DNA of 40,009 nt, taken from positions 1 through 40,009 of the forward strand of contig JAIKXO010000159.1 in the NCBI GenBank assembly GCA_024684065.1. Direction: 5' to 3'. Source of the stretch: Lachnospiraceae bacterium. Lineage in GTDB: Bacteria; Bacillota_A; Clostridia; Lachnospirales; Lachnospiraceae. Positions within the stretch are counted from its first letter, which is position 1, and every line of letters starts with the position of its first letter. The notes under the pieces are model-generated. The model was not told where the DNA came from, did not search any database, and worked only from the letters and a program-made list of their open reading frames with translations. The position numbers and the translations under genes are program-made. This document shows positions 14,472-23,147 of this stretch, one piece after another.

Positions 14472-17060
14472 ATGTCCACGTTTACGGTGAATGGCAGGAC
14501 AGTTACAGTCACTGAGAATCAGAAGCTTATCCGGTATCTGCGTGATGAGCTTCGTCTGACGAGCGTCAAGGATGGCTGCAGCGAGGGAGCCTGCGGCACC
14601 TGTACGGTGCTCATGGACGGAAAGGCGGTAAAGGCCTGTGTCCAGCAGACTGACAGGCTGGATGGAAAGAGCATCACAACCGTCGAGGGCCTTTCTGACT
14701 GGGATAAGGAGGTCTTCACCTTTGCCTTCGGGGAGGCCGGTGCTGTCCAGTGCGGCTTCTGTACCCCGGGTATGGTGATGTGCGCAAAGGCGCTTATCGA
14801 TTCGAATCCCGATCCCTCAAGAGAAGAGGCGGCTATAGCCATACGGGGCAATATCTGCCGGTGTACGGGATATGTCAAGATACTTGATGCCATCCTCCTT
14901 GCGGCAAGGATCTTCCGCGAAGGAAAGATCCCGGAGCCCGGCGCTGATGACTGGCAGGTCGGCTCACGGGTGCAGCGTATTGATGTTGCAGAGAAGGTTC
15001 AGGGTTACGGGAAATTCCCTGATGATATATATGTGGAGGGGCTGTGCTACGGAAGCGCGGTAAGGAGCCTGTATGCAAGAGCGAGGGTGCTTTCTGTCGA
15101 TAAGAGCGAGGCGGAGGCCCTGCCCGGGGTCGTATGCGTGCTTACGGCTGAGGATATCCCAGGGAAGGTCAATGTCGGGCATATCAAAAAGGATCAGCCG
15201 ACTCTGATAGCGGTCGGAGAGATAACGCACTATCTGGGAGATTCGGTGGCCCTTGTGTGCGCAAGGGATATGGAAACGCTTGAAGCGGCGAAGAAGCTTG
15301 TCAAAGTGGAATATGAGCCGCTTCCCGCCGTACATGATCCCAAAGAGGCTTCGGCGGAAGACGCGCCGCTTGTTTTCGAAACGGATGAGAACAATGTCCA
15401 GGCATATAAGCATGTTTCCAGGGGAGACGCGGACGGCGCGATCGCAGGGAGCAGATACGTTATAACGGAGCATTTTGAAACACCCTGGACGGAGCATGCT
15501 TTTTTAGAGCCCGAATGCTGTGTGGCCCTGCCTCTTGAAAACGGGGGAGTAAAGCTTTTGACCTCCGATCAGAGCGCCCATACGACACTTCATGAGTGTG
15601 CTCAGATGCTGGGAGTGGATTACGAACACTGCCTGGTCGAGAACCAGCTTGTGGGGGGAGGCTTCGGCGGCAAGGAGGACATGTCGGTGCAGCATCACGC
15701 GGCGCTTATCGCCTATGTTGCCCGCGTGCCGGTCAAGGTTAAGCTGACGAGGCAGGAGTCGATCCTTATCCATCCCAAGCGTCATCCGATGTGGATGGAT
15801 TTTACGATGGGCTGTGACGAGAACGGTATTATACAGGGGGTGAAGGCTAAGGTCGTTTCCGATACGGGAGCGTTTGCCTCTCTCGGAGGACCGGTGCTGG
15901 AGCGGGCCTGTACCCATGCCGCGGGCCCGTATGCTTATGAGAATTTTGAAATAGAGGGTACTGCCTATTATACTAATAATCCCCCGGCAGGAGCTTTCCG
16001 CGGCTTCGGGGTGACGCAGACCTGCTTTGCGACGGAAACCCTGCTGAATATGATGGCGGATAAGATAGGCATAAGCCCATGGGAGATCAGGCTCAGGAAT
16101 GCGATCCGTCCCGGACAGACGCTGCCGAACGGGCAGATAGTGGGCCCGGAGACAGGCCTTGTGGAAACTCTTGAGGCGGTTAAGCCGTATTATGATGAAG
16201 CAATAAAGAACGGTGATCCCGTGGGGCTTGCCTGCGCAATGAAAAATTCGGGAGTAGGCGTGGGCCTTCCCGACTGGGGGAGAGCAAAGCTGATCGTTGA
16301 GGATGATGCGAAGGTCCATATATATTCGGGTGCTTCCTGCATCGGGCAGGGGCTTGGGACGGTCCTTACGCAGATGATAGTCACCAATGCGAATATAAAG
16401 CCCGAGGATATAGTATATGAACGGAACAATACCTGGATTGCCCCGGATTCCGGCGATACTTCGGGATCCCGGCAGACCCTGATAACCGGAGAGGCCTGCA
16501 GACGGGCCTGTGAAAAGCTAGTGGAGGCTCTGCAGGGAAAGACGCTTAATGATCTTAAGGGACAGGAGTTTTATGGCGAATATCTGGCGGCTACAGATCC
16601 GTTAGGCGCGGATGTTCCGAATCCCGTTTCCCATGTGGCGTACGGATATGCTACGCAGATGTGCATCCTTGACAGGGAGACGGGGAAGGTTAAGCAGATG
16701 ATAGCGGCCCATGATGTGGGAAAGGCGGTGAACCCCCTGTCCTGTGAGGGACAGATCGAGGGCGGTGTAGTAATGTCGATGGGCTATGCGCTCACCGAGC
16801 AGTACCCCATAGACGAAAACTGCAGGCCGACTGCAAAATACGGGACTCTCGGGCTTTTGAGGGCTCCTGACGTTCCGCCCGTGAAAGCCATCGTTGTTGA
16901 CAAGCCGGGATTGGAGCTTGCAAACGGGGCGATCGGGATAGGAGAGATCACCTCAATCCCGACGGCGCCCGCAATTGCCGAAGCTTATTACCGTTATGAC
17001 GGGAAGCGCCGGTTTACATTGCCGTTAGAAGAAACGCCCTATTCAAGGAAAAGAGGATAG
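14472..17060 (+). CDS. xdh: Selenium-dependent xanthine dehydrogenase (fused 2Fe-2S and Mo subunits)
   Basis: An 862-residue fusion matching the selenium-dependent xanthine dehydrogenase family. Residues 1-165 hold two [2Fe-2S] clusters: C36, C41, C44, C56 and C94, C97, C129, C131 (QCGFCTPG and ICRCTGY motifs). The rest is the molybdopterin domain, with GGGFGGKED, NNPPAGAFRGFGVTQ and, near the C-terminus, GIGEITSIPTAPA containing the conserved catalytic Glu. There is no FAD domain, so electrons must pass to a separate flavoprotein; XdhB at 20485-21369 is one candidate. It oxidises xanthine (or hypoxanthine) to urate and needs a labile Se ligand by family rule. GAGGAGG lies 7 nt before ATG 14472, and the upstream in-frame GTG is within the SD. 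It overlaps mocA tail to tail by 22 bp. Confidence 0.93.
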   Translation: MSTFTVNGRTVTVTENQKLIRYLRDELRLTSVKDGCSEGACGTCTVLMDGKAVKACVQQTDRLDGKSITTVEGLSDWDKEVFTFAFGEAGAVQCGFCTPGMVMCAKALIDSNPDPSREEAAIAIRGNICRCTGYVKILDAILLAARIFREGKIPEPGADDWQVGSRVQRIDVAEKVQGYGKFPDDIYVEGLCYGSAVRSLYARARVLSVDKSEAEALPGVVCVLTAEDIPGKVNVGHIKKDQPTLIAVGEITHYLGDSVALVCARDMETLEAAKKLVKVEYEPLPAVHDPKEASAEDAPLVFETDENNVQAYKHVSRGDADGAIAGSRYVITEHFETPWTEHAFLEPECCVALPLENGGVKLLTSDQSAHTTLHECAQMLGVDYEHCLVENQLVGGGFGGKEDMSVQHHAALIAYVARVPVKVKLTRQESILIHPKRHPMWMDFTMGCDENGIIQGVKAKVVSDTGAFASLGGPVLERACTHAAGPYAYENFEIEGTAYYTNNPPAGAFRGFGVTQTCFATETLLNMMADKIGISPWEIRLRNAIRPGQTLPNGQIVGPETGLVETLEAVKPYYDEAIKNGDPVGLACAMKNSGVGVGLPDWGRAKLIVEDDAKVHIYSGASCIGQGLGTVLTQMIVTNANIKPEDIVYERNNTWIAPDSGDTSGSRQTLITGEACRRACEKLVEALQGKTLNDLKGQEFYGEYLAATDPLGADVPNPVSHVAYGYATQMCILDRETGKVKQMIAAHDVGKAVNPLSCEGQIEGGVVMSMGYALTEQYPIDENCRPTAKYGTLGLLRAPDVPPVKAIVVDKPGLELANGAIGIGEITSIPTAPAIAEAYYRYDGKRRFTLPLEETPYSRKRG

Positions 17061-17797
17061 TCCTCTATACGCCTTAGCGCCTCAGGGGTGTCGGCATCAC
17101 AAAGCTCCCTTTCGGGGATCTCAAATAAGATAAGGTCATCAATGTGTTTGCGGATTATCCTGCTTCCGCCGGTATCCCCGGTTAAACCTTCGAGGGAAGG
17201 GAAATATTTTTTCGGAAAGATGCACGGATTCCCCCTTTGCCCTCCGGAGGACGCGGAAACGATATGACCGGGATTTTTAAGGTAGAGATTAATAAGTCCG
17301 GCGACGCTTCCCTGTGTGAGAAGGGGCTGGTCTGCGACCATATAAAGGATCGCGTCGCATTCCTTTGAAAGCGCTTTTGTTCCGAGCTTTATGGTATAGC
17401 TGAGGCCATCTTCGGGGCGGTCGTTTCGGATGCATCGGAAATCGTACAGAGAGGCAAGGGTCTCCGCCTCGTCATATTGGGTGACGACGCAGACACTGTG
17501 GAGCTTTTCAGTGGGAACGGCTTTAAATATATATTCGAGCATCGGCTTACCGTTTATGAGGACATTCAGCTTGTTTTTCCCGAAACGGCGCGAATTTCCG
17601 GCGGCCATGATGACGCATCCGAGCCTGCTGTCAGCGGTTTTTCTGATAACATCGGGAATATCCGTATCGGAAGACAGTATTGTCCCGGTGCCGCTTTGTG
17701 TACCGCCCGGGGACTGGTTCGCGGCTTTTGCCACGCCCGGGAATGGAACCGCGGCTTTAGCCGTATCGTTTTGTAATATGCGCTTTGTTTTTTTCAT
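17039..17797 (-). CDS. mocA: MocA-type molybdenum cofactor cytidylyltransferase
   Basis: The catalytic part has the nucleotidyltransferase signature MAAGNSRRFGKNKL (residues 64-77), GLSYTIKLG, the metal-binding ILYMVADQPLL and QRGNPCIFPKKYF, as in MobA/MocA enzymes that attach CMP (or GMP) to molybdopterin. Molybdenum hydroxylases use the cytosine dinucleotide form, so MocA fits the context. The family usually starts near residue 58. Here a 55-residue Pro/Gly/Thr-rich extension without motifs precedes it, and no SD is visible at the only upstream ATG, so the true start may be a non-ATG codon further in. It is encoded opposite to its neighbours, divergent from xdhA and convergent with xdh. Confidence 0.88.
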   Translation of the reverse strand: MKKTKRILQNDTAKAAVPFPGVAKAANQSPGGTQSGTGTILSSDTDIPDVIRKTADSRLGCVIMAAGNSRRFGKNKLNVLINGKPMLEYIFKAVPTEKLHSVCVVTQYDEAETLASLYDFRCIRNDRPEDGLSYTIKLGTKALSKECDAILYMVADQPLLTQGSVAGLINLYLKNPGHIVSASSGGQRGNPCIFPKKYFPSLEGLTGDTGGSRIIRKHIDDLILFEIPERELCDADTPEALRRIEDYPLFLE

Positions 17798-17810
17798 ATA
17801 TGCAAGACTG

Positions 17811-17825
17811 CTGTCTTAAAGACAG
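17811..17825. promoter_or_regulatory. 15-bp perfect palindrome in the mocA/xdhA divergent gap
   Basis: CTGTCTT-A-AAGACAG lies 14 nt upstream of the annotated mocA start, in the 204-nt gap between divergent mocA and xdhA. It is a candidate operator. No convincing -35/-10 pair is evident in the gap for either gene. Confidence 0.4.
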
Positions 17826-18001
17826 AACAAAGATAGAATCACTTTTGGCCCTAATATCATCTTATGGACATATCGGGGATTAGTCAAGAAGTTATGAAGG
17901 AACATGTTTTCCGTACAATCCCGCAGGCTGATCCTGATATTTAGCATATGGACGGCTTACAGGATAAATCGGTGAACTTTATGGTAAGGAAGGAGGTATT
18001 C

Positions 18002-20386
18002 ATGGACAGGGAACGATCACAGAGCGGCCTTTCCGACAGGGATCCTAAAGAAAATACTGATAATCCGTCAGGTAAGGGAAACCGCAAGGTGGGCAGGAGT
18101 GAGCTTCGCGTGGACGGTTTCGATAAAGCCAGCGGAAGGACGAAATACTATGAGGACCGGATCCCGCAGGGGGCGCTTTTTGTAAGGATCAGACATTCGG
18201 AGATAGCTCACGGGATAGTAAAGTCCGTTGATAAGAGCGGGGCGGAGGCGATTCCCGGCGTGGTAAAGGTTCTTACCTGCTTCGATGTGCCGGATATCAC
18301 TTTCCCGACCGCGGGACACCCGTGGTCCATGGATCCGGGGCATCAGGATGTTGCGGACAGGCATCTGTTAAACCGGCACGTGCGTCATTACGGTGATGAT
18401 GTCGCGGTGGTCATCGCGGAGGATGAGGTGTCCGCAAACCAGGGCGTCAGGGCGCTTAAGGTTGAATACGAGGAGCTTCCCTTCGTGCTGGATGCCGTGG
18501 AGGCCATGAAGGACGGGGCGCCCATACTTCATGAGGAATATCCGGATAATATCCTTAAGCATACGGACATAAGAAAGGGAGATTACCAAAATGCCATAAA
18601 GGAACCGGGGCTAGTATGCGTTGACAAGTATTATGATACGCCTTCGGTCCAGCATTGCCATATAGAAAACCACGGCTGTTTTGCCTATGAGGAAAACGGA
18701 AGGATAGTCGTTGTGACTTCGACACAGATCCCGCATATCATCCGCAGGGCGGTAGGGCAGGCTCTGGGCCGTCCCTGGGCGGATATAGAGATCATCAAGC
18801 CCTATATAGGCGGGGGCTTCGGCAACAAGCAGGATGTGCTCTATGAGCCGTTATGTGCATGGTGCTCGACTATGGTCGGCGGCCGTCTGGTGCGCCTGGA
18901 CTGCTCCAGGGAGGAGACCTTTTCTTCCACCCGTGTCCGTCACGCCATCCGATTCCATATAGTGTCCTGGCTCAGAAAGGACGGCACCATAGTGGCCCGT
19001 AAGGTGGAATGCTTCTCCAATCAGGGCGCCTATGCTTCTCACGGCCATTCCATCGTAGCCAAGGCCATGGGTTCTTTCCCCCAGCATTATCCCTGTGAGA
19101 ACATGGAGTGCGATGCCTATACGGTATTTACAAACCGGCCGGCAGCGGGAGCGATGCGCGGATACGGAATGCCCCAGGCAAGTTTTGCCGACGAGTCAAA
19201 TATCGAGGACTGCGCCATAGCCATCGGAATGGATTCCTATGAGTTCAGGAAAAGGAACGTAATGCCCAAAGGCTTCCATGACGGTTTCTCAGGAAACACG
19301 AATTATTATGATACCTACAGGCAGTGCATGGCAAAGGGCGCGGAGTATATAGATTTCGAGAGAAAGAAGAAGGAATTTGCAAACGATACCGGGGACATCA
19401 GAAGAGGGATAGGCGTCGCGACTTTCTGGTACAATACTGGTGTTTATCCGATATCCCTTGAAACCTCTTCCAACCGCATGCTTTTAAATCTGGACGGCAC
19501 GGTGACCTTCCAGTGCGGAGAAACGGAGATCGGGCAGGGCGCGGATACGGCGTATGCGCAGATGGTAGCCGAGGCCGTCGGGCTTAAGAGCTACACCGAT
19601 GTACATGTAAAGTCCTGCCAGGATACCGACATAACTCCCACGGGCCTCGGAGCCTATGCTTCCAGACAGACATATATGGCAGGCTTTTCCATAAAGCAGA
19701 CAGCTGACATCTTACGGGAGAAGATACTTAAGTATGCCAATGAGCTGACGCGCCAGTCCGTGGCCTGCATGGACATAGTGGATGGAGACATAATCAGAAA
19801 AGAAGACGGCATGGTGCTTATGAGCCTTAAGGAGCTTGCCATGACCGCCCAGTACAATCCTGTCCACAGTGAGCATATCACGGCAGAAAGTACCTATACT
19901 ATCAGGAATAACGCCTATTCCTTCGGCTGTACCTTTGCGGAGGTTGAGGTCGATATTCCGATGTGCAGGGTGACCGTAAAGAACATCGTGAACGTCCATG
20001 ACTGCGGAAAGCTCATAAATCCGGCGCTTGCGGCCGCCCAGGTTCACGGAGGGATGTCAATGGCGATAGGCTACGGCCTTTCCGAGCAGCTCATTTTCGA
20101 TCAGAAGACCGGAAAGATGTTAAACGGAAATCTTCTTGATTACAAGCTTTCCACCTTTATGGATCATCCTCATCTGGAAGCACAGTTTATTGAAAATCCT
20201 GAGCCCACGTCGCCCTTCGGGACGAAGGCGCTTGGCGAGCCGCCGGCATGTTCGGGCGCGCCGGCTATCCGCAATGCCATTTTAAACGCTACCGGTGTTG
20301 CCATAGACCATACCCCGATAAATCCGCACGTCCTTTTTGCGGAATTTACGAAGGCGGGGCTCATACAGGACGACTGGGCACCCTGA
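18002..20386 (+). CDS. xdhA: Xanthine dehydrogenase molybdenum-binding subunit XdhA
   Basis: The 794-residue protein is the Mo-cofactor subunit of a three-part xanthine dehydrogenase of the E. coli XdhABC type. It has the small aldehyde-oxidase domain (GRTKYYEDRIPQGALFVRIRHSE), then IKPYIGGGFGNKQD, TNRPAAGAMRGYGMPQA, GETEIGQGADT and the C-terminal TSPFGTKALGEPPACSGAPAI segment, whose Glu is the catalytic base position. It lacks Fe-S and FAD domains, which are supplied by the next two genes. A polar N-terminal extension of about 30 residues precedes the usual start of the family. AGGAGG lies 6 nt before ATG 18002. Whether this paralogue also takes selenium is not visible from sequence. Confidence 0.93.
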   Translation: MDRERSQSGLSDRDPKENTDNPSGKGNRKVGRSELRVDGFDKASGRTKYYEDRIPQGALFVRIRHSEIAHGIVKSVDKSGAEAIPGVVKVLTCFDVPDITFPTAGHPWSMDPGHQDVADRHLLNRHVRHYGDDVAVVIAEDEVSANQGVRALKVEYEELPFVLDAVEAMKDGAPILHEEYPDNILKHTDIRKGDYQNAIKEPGLVCVDKYYDTPSVQHCHIENHGCFAYEENGRIVVVTSTQIPHIIRRAVGQALGRPWADIEIIKPYIGGGFGNKQDVLYEPLCAWCSTMVGGRLVRLDCSREETFSSTRVRHAIRFHIVSWLRKDGTIVARKVECFSNQGAYASHGHSIVAKAMGSFPQHYPCENMECDAYTVFTNRPAAGAMRGYGMPQASFADESNIEDCAIAIGMDSYEFRKRNVMPKGFHDGFSGNTNYYDTYRQCMAKGAEYIDFERKKKEFANDTGDIRRGIGVATFWYNTGVYPISLETSSNRMLLNLDGTVTFQCGETEIGQGADTAYAQMVAEAVGLKSYTDVHVKSCQDTDITPTGLGAYASRQTYMAGFSIKQTADILREKILKYANELTRQSVACMDIVDGDIIRKEDGMVLMSLKELAMTAQYNPVHSEHITAESTYTIRNNAYSFGCTFAEVEVDIPMCRVTVKNIVNVHDCGKLINPALAAAQVHGGMSMAIGYGLSEQLIFDQKTGKMLNGNLLDYKLSTFMDHPHLEAQFIENPEPTSPFGTKALGEPPACSGAPAIRNAILNATGVAIDHTPINPHVLFAEFTKAGLIQDDWAP

Positions 20387-20484
20387 GGGCAGGCATTTTC
20401 AGCCTGTGCCGGGACGGTTTCAGGAACGGTCAGATGACAGATAATTAAGAGGCTATAATCCTTTTCAGGAAAGGAGGCATGACA

Positions 20485-21369
20485 ATGTACGATATGAAGG
20501 CGCTGTATGAAGCGGACAGCGTAGAAGACGCGGTGAGGCTCCGCATGGAGCATCCCGAGGCGCAGATCATAGCAGGCGGTTCGGATGTGCTCGTACAGAT
20601 GCGGGAGGGAAAGCGCGCGGGAAAGGAACTGATCTCCATATATATGATAGATTCGTTAAGGGGCGTGAGCCTTGATGAGGATGAAAGCCTTCGCATAGGC
20701 TCCCTTACGAGCTTTTCGCATATCACGAGGGATCCCCTCATACAGAAATACTGTAATGTGCTTGGTGAGGCGGTGGATCAGGTAGGTTCGCCACAGATCA
20801 GGAACATAGGCACTATCGGAGGCAATACCTGCAACGGTGTGACCTCCGCCGATTCGGCATCCACCCTCCATGCCTATGAAGCCATCATCGAGCTTACCGG
20901 AAAGGATGGCGTAAGGCGCCTTCCCATAAAGGATTTCTATATAAAGGCGGGACAGGTGGACATTGCTCCCGATGAGATCCAGACAGCGATCATCATCCCT
21001 AAGGAGAGCTATGAGAACACATATGGCCATTATATAAAATACGGGCTCAGGAACGCAATGGAGATAGCTACGCTCGGATGCAGCGTCAACGTCAGGCTCT
21101 CCGCGGACAGGAAGGTCATAGAGCGCTGCAGGATAGCCTACGGCGTGGCCGGTCCGGTTCCCATGAGATGCCCTTCGGCGGAAACGATCGCAAACGGCGC
21201 AGAGCTTTCGGAAGAAATGGCAGAACGATTTTCCCGGGCTGTCATAGACGACATCAATCCCCGCGATTCCTGGAGAGCCGCAAAGGCCTTCAGGCAGCAC
21301 ATAGCCGTGGAGATGGCAAAGCGGGCGCTTTCAAGAGCGGTAGAGCTTGCGGGAGGTGAGATGAAATGA
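20485..21369 (+). CDS. xdhB: Xanthine dehydrogenase FAD-binding subunit XdhB
   Basis: A 294-residue FAD-binding domain of the CO dehydrogenase/xanthine dehydrogenase medium-subunit family: AGGSDVLVQMREG (about 30-42) and IRNIGTIGGNTCNGVTSADSA (about 111-131) contact FAD. It accepts electrons from the Fe-S subunit and passes them to NAD+ or another carrier. ATG 20485 has AGGAGG at 7 nt, and the ATG at 20479 is one base from the SD and unlikely. Its last four bases overlap the start of xdhC (ATGA). It is the only hydroxylase FAD subunit in the window, so it may also serve the fused enzyme at 14472-17060. Confidence 0.93.
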   Translation: MYDMKALYEADSVEDAVRLRMEHPEAQIIAGGSDVLVQMREGKRAGKELISIYMIDSLRGVSLDEDESLRIGSLTSFSHITRDPLIQKYCNVLGEAVDQVGSPQIRNIGTIGGNTCNGVTSADSASTLHAYEAIIELTGKDGVRRLPIKDFYIKAGQVDIAPDEIQTAIIIPKESYENTYGHYIKYGLRNAMEIATLGCSVNVRLSADRKVIERCRIAYGVAGPVPMRCPSAETIANGAELSEEMAERFSRAVIDDINPRDSWRAAKAFRQHIAVEMAKRALSRAVELAGGEMK

Positions 21370-21863
21370 GTACGCAGTATAAACTGATCCATTGCACGAT
21401 AAACGGCAGGGAAACAGAGAAAATGGTGGATGTCAGGGCTTCGCTTACGGACATGCTCCGTAACGATTACCACCTGACCTCCGTAAAGAAGGGATGCGAG
21501 GTAGGGGAGTGCGGCGCATGCAACGTCCTTATAGACGGCGAGGCCTTTAACTCCTGCATTTATCTTGCTGTATGGGCCGAAGGAAAGAGCATACAGACTT
21601 TGGAGGGGCTGCTTTCTCCGGAAGGGGAGCTAAGCGACATACAGCAGGCTTTTGTGGAAGAAAGCGCCATACAGTGCGGCTTCTGTACCCCCGGCTTTAT
21701 CATGACTACGGTTGAGATATTAAATGCAAAGAAGCTCTATACGGATGATGAGCTGAAGAAGCTTCTGTCGGGGCATCTGTGCCGCTGCACGGGTTATGAA
21801 AACATCCTGCGGGCTGTGAAGAAAGCCATGTACAGAAGGCTTGGGATGGAGACGGATTTCTGA
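21366..21863 (+). CDS. xdhC: Xanthine dehydrogenase [2Fe-2S] subunit XdhC
   Basis: The 165-residue protein carries the two hydroxylase [2Fe-2S] clusters: plant-type ligands C44, C49, C52, C64, and the helical-domain ligands C104, C107, C139, C141 (QCGFCTPGF and LCRCTGY). It relays electrons from XdhA to XdhB. It starts within the xdhB stop (ATGA overlap), so the two are translationally coupled. The name follows the E. coli xdhABC scheme, and it is not the XdhC/CoxI maturation factor, which is encoded at 26756-27844. A strong bidirectional terminator follows. Confidence 0.94.
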   Translation: MSTQYKLIHCTINGRETEKMVDVRASLTDMLRNDYHLTSVKKGCEVGECGACNVLIDGEAFNSCIYLAVWAEGKSIQTLEGLLSPEGELSDIQQAFVEESAIQCGFCTPGFIMTTVEILNAKKLYTDDELKKLLSGHLCRCTGYENILRAVKKAMYRRLGMETDF

Positions 21864-21864
21864 A

Positions 21865-21899
21865 AATAAGGAAAACCGATTAAATCAGTTTTCCTTATT
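21865..21899. terminator. Bidirectional terminator between xdhC and desulfurase gene
   Basis: AATAAGGAAAAC (21865-21876) and GTTTTCCTTATT (21888-21899) form a perfect 12-bp stem with A- and T-rich flanks, serving both convergent genes. Confidence 0.85.
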
Positions 21900-23031
21900 C
21901 TCTGGCTATGTTTTTTACTGCTTCAACGGCCGCGTCGATTTCCTCATCGGTATTAAACCATGAAAAGCTGAAACGTACCGCGCCCTGTTTCTTTGTACCG
22001 AGCGCCTCGTGCATGCGGGGAGCGCAGTGCGCTCCGGAGCGGGTCGCGATCTCATATTCTTCAGACAGAAGATCGGATATCCCGCCGGAATCAAAGTCCT
22101 TTACATTCAGGGTGACGATTCCGGCGTGTTCTTTTTCAAAATCTCCGTATACCGTAACGCCGGGTATGCCGCGAACGCCTTCGTAAAACCGTCTTGTCAG
22201 ACGGTTTATTTTTTCTCCTGTCTTTTCAACGCCTGTGCTCAGTATATAGTCAACCGCGGCAGAAAGTCCCGCTATCCCGGGGCCGTTTAATGTCCCTGCC
22301 TCCAGGCGGACCGGGTATTGGGACGGCTGGGTGCGGCTGTAGGTCTGAACGCCGGTGCCTCCTACCTTAAAAGGCCTGATCTCAACATCCTCACCTATAC
22401 AGAGCCCGCCAATGCCCTGAGGCCCCATGAGCCCCTTATGCCCGGTGAAGCACAGTACATCGATACCGAGCTCCTTCATATCAAGAAGGTGGGAGCCTGC
22501 GGTCTGGGCCGTATCGACGATGAAAAGAATGTTTTTTTTATGAGCGGTCTCTGAAATGCGTTTAAGATCAAGGACATTTCCCGTCAGGTTTGAAGCGTGG
22601 GTACAGACTATGAGCTTTGTCTCCGGCTTCATAAGGCGGTTAAAATCCTCATAATCTATAAGTCCCCGTTTATCTGCACCGACAAAATCCACTGAAACGC
22701 CGCGCTCCGTTTCAAGACGGTACAGAGGCCTCAGGACCGAGTTATGTTCCAGATCGGTGGAGATTACGTGGTCCCCTTCGCTTAACAGCCCGAAAAGGGC
22801 AATGTTAAGCGCTTCGGTAATACCGCTCGTGAAGATGACGTGGTCAGGACGGGGAGAGTTGAAAAACTGTGCAAGCTTTGTTCTTGTATCAAATATCATC
22901 CGGGAAGCGTCCATTGCGCCTCTGTGGGAGCCCCGGGAGCTGTTTCCGAGGGTGTCAAGCGCGTTAAAAACGGCTTCCTTAACCTGTTCGGGTTTTTTCA
23001 GCGAGGTTGCGGCATTATCAAGATAGATCAT
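21895..23031 (-). CDS. EF2568-type cysteine desulfurase/selenocysteine lyase 1
   Basis: A 378-residue class V PLP enzyme. The PLP lysine is K199 in FTGHKGLMGPQG, the substrate-binding histidine lies in DLEHNSVLRPLY, and the mobile-loop cysteine is C336 in RSGAHCAPRMHE. This sequence style belongs to the EF2568 desulfurase subfamily that accompanies selenium-dependent hydroxylases, where it may deliver selenium from selenocysteine or sulfur from cysteine. A paralogue lies at 31139-32260. The start ATG has no strong SD in view: GGAAAGG lies 9 to 15 nt upstream on the minus strand. A palindromic repeat B lies 58 nt upstream. Confidence 0.88.
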   Translation of the reverse strand: MIYLDNAATSLKKPEQVKEAVFNALDTLGNSSRGSHRGAMDASRMIFDTRTKLAQFFNSPRPDHVIFTSGITEALNIALFGLLSEGDHVISTDLEHNSVLRPLYRLETERGVSVDFVGADKRGLIDYEDFNRLMKPETKLIVCTHASNLTGNVLDLKRISETAHKKNILFIVDTAQTAGSHLLDMKELGIDVLCFTGHKGLMGPQGIGGLCIGEDVEIRPFKVGGTGVQTYSRTQPSQYPVRLEAGTLNGPGIAGLSAAVDYILSTGVEKTGEKINRLTRRFYEGVRGIPGVTVYGDFEKEHAGIVTLNVKDFDSGGISDLLSEEYEIATRSGAHCAPRMHEALGTKKQGAVRFSFSWFNTDEEIDAAVEAVKNIARE

Positions 23032-23088
23032 TTATCGCTCTTTCCTTTCCGGGTAAGGTTTTGCGTCTGAGGCTTGCGGCGCGGCCTG

Positions 23089-23116
23089 TTAACGAAACGG
23101 CAAGCCGTTTCATTAA
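23089..23116. repeat. Palindromic repeat B, copy 2
   Basis: TTAACGAAACGGC-AA-GCCGTTTCATTAA pairs at 12 of 13 positions. It lies between the adenine deaminase stop and the desulfurase start, both on the minus strand. It shares the flank GCGGCCT with copy 3 at 39188. Confidence 0.75.
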
Positions 23117-23147
23117 TGGATATAAACCCGTGTCTGCAGGGCGCCGG

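Noticed and set aside
15504..16319. Long open frame on the minus strand (about 270 codons) inside xdh
   Set aside because: It lies wholly opposite a well-conserved dehydrogenase, shows no family motif and no SD. It is a shadow of the codon pattern of xdh.
20656..21300. Open frame of about 214 codons antisense to xdhB
   Set aside because: Composition is that of a reverse-frame shadow, with no recognisable domain and full overlap with the FAD subunit.
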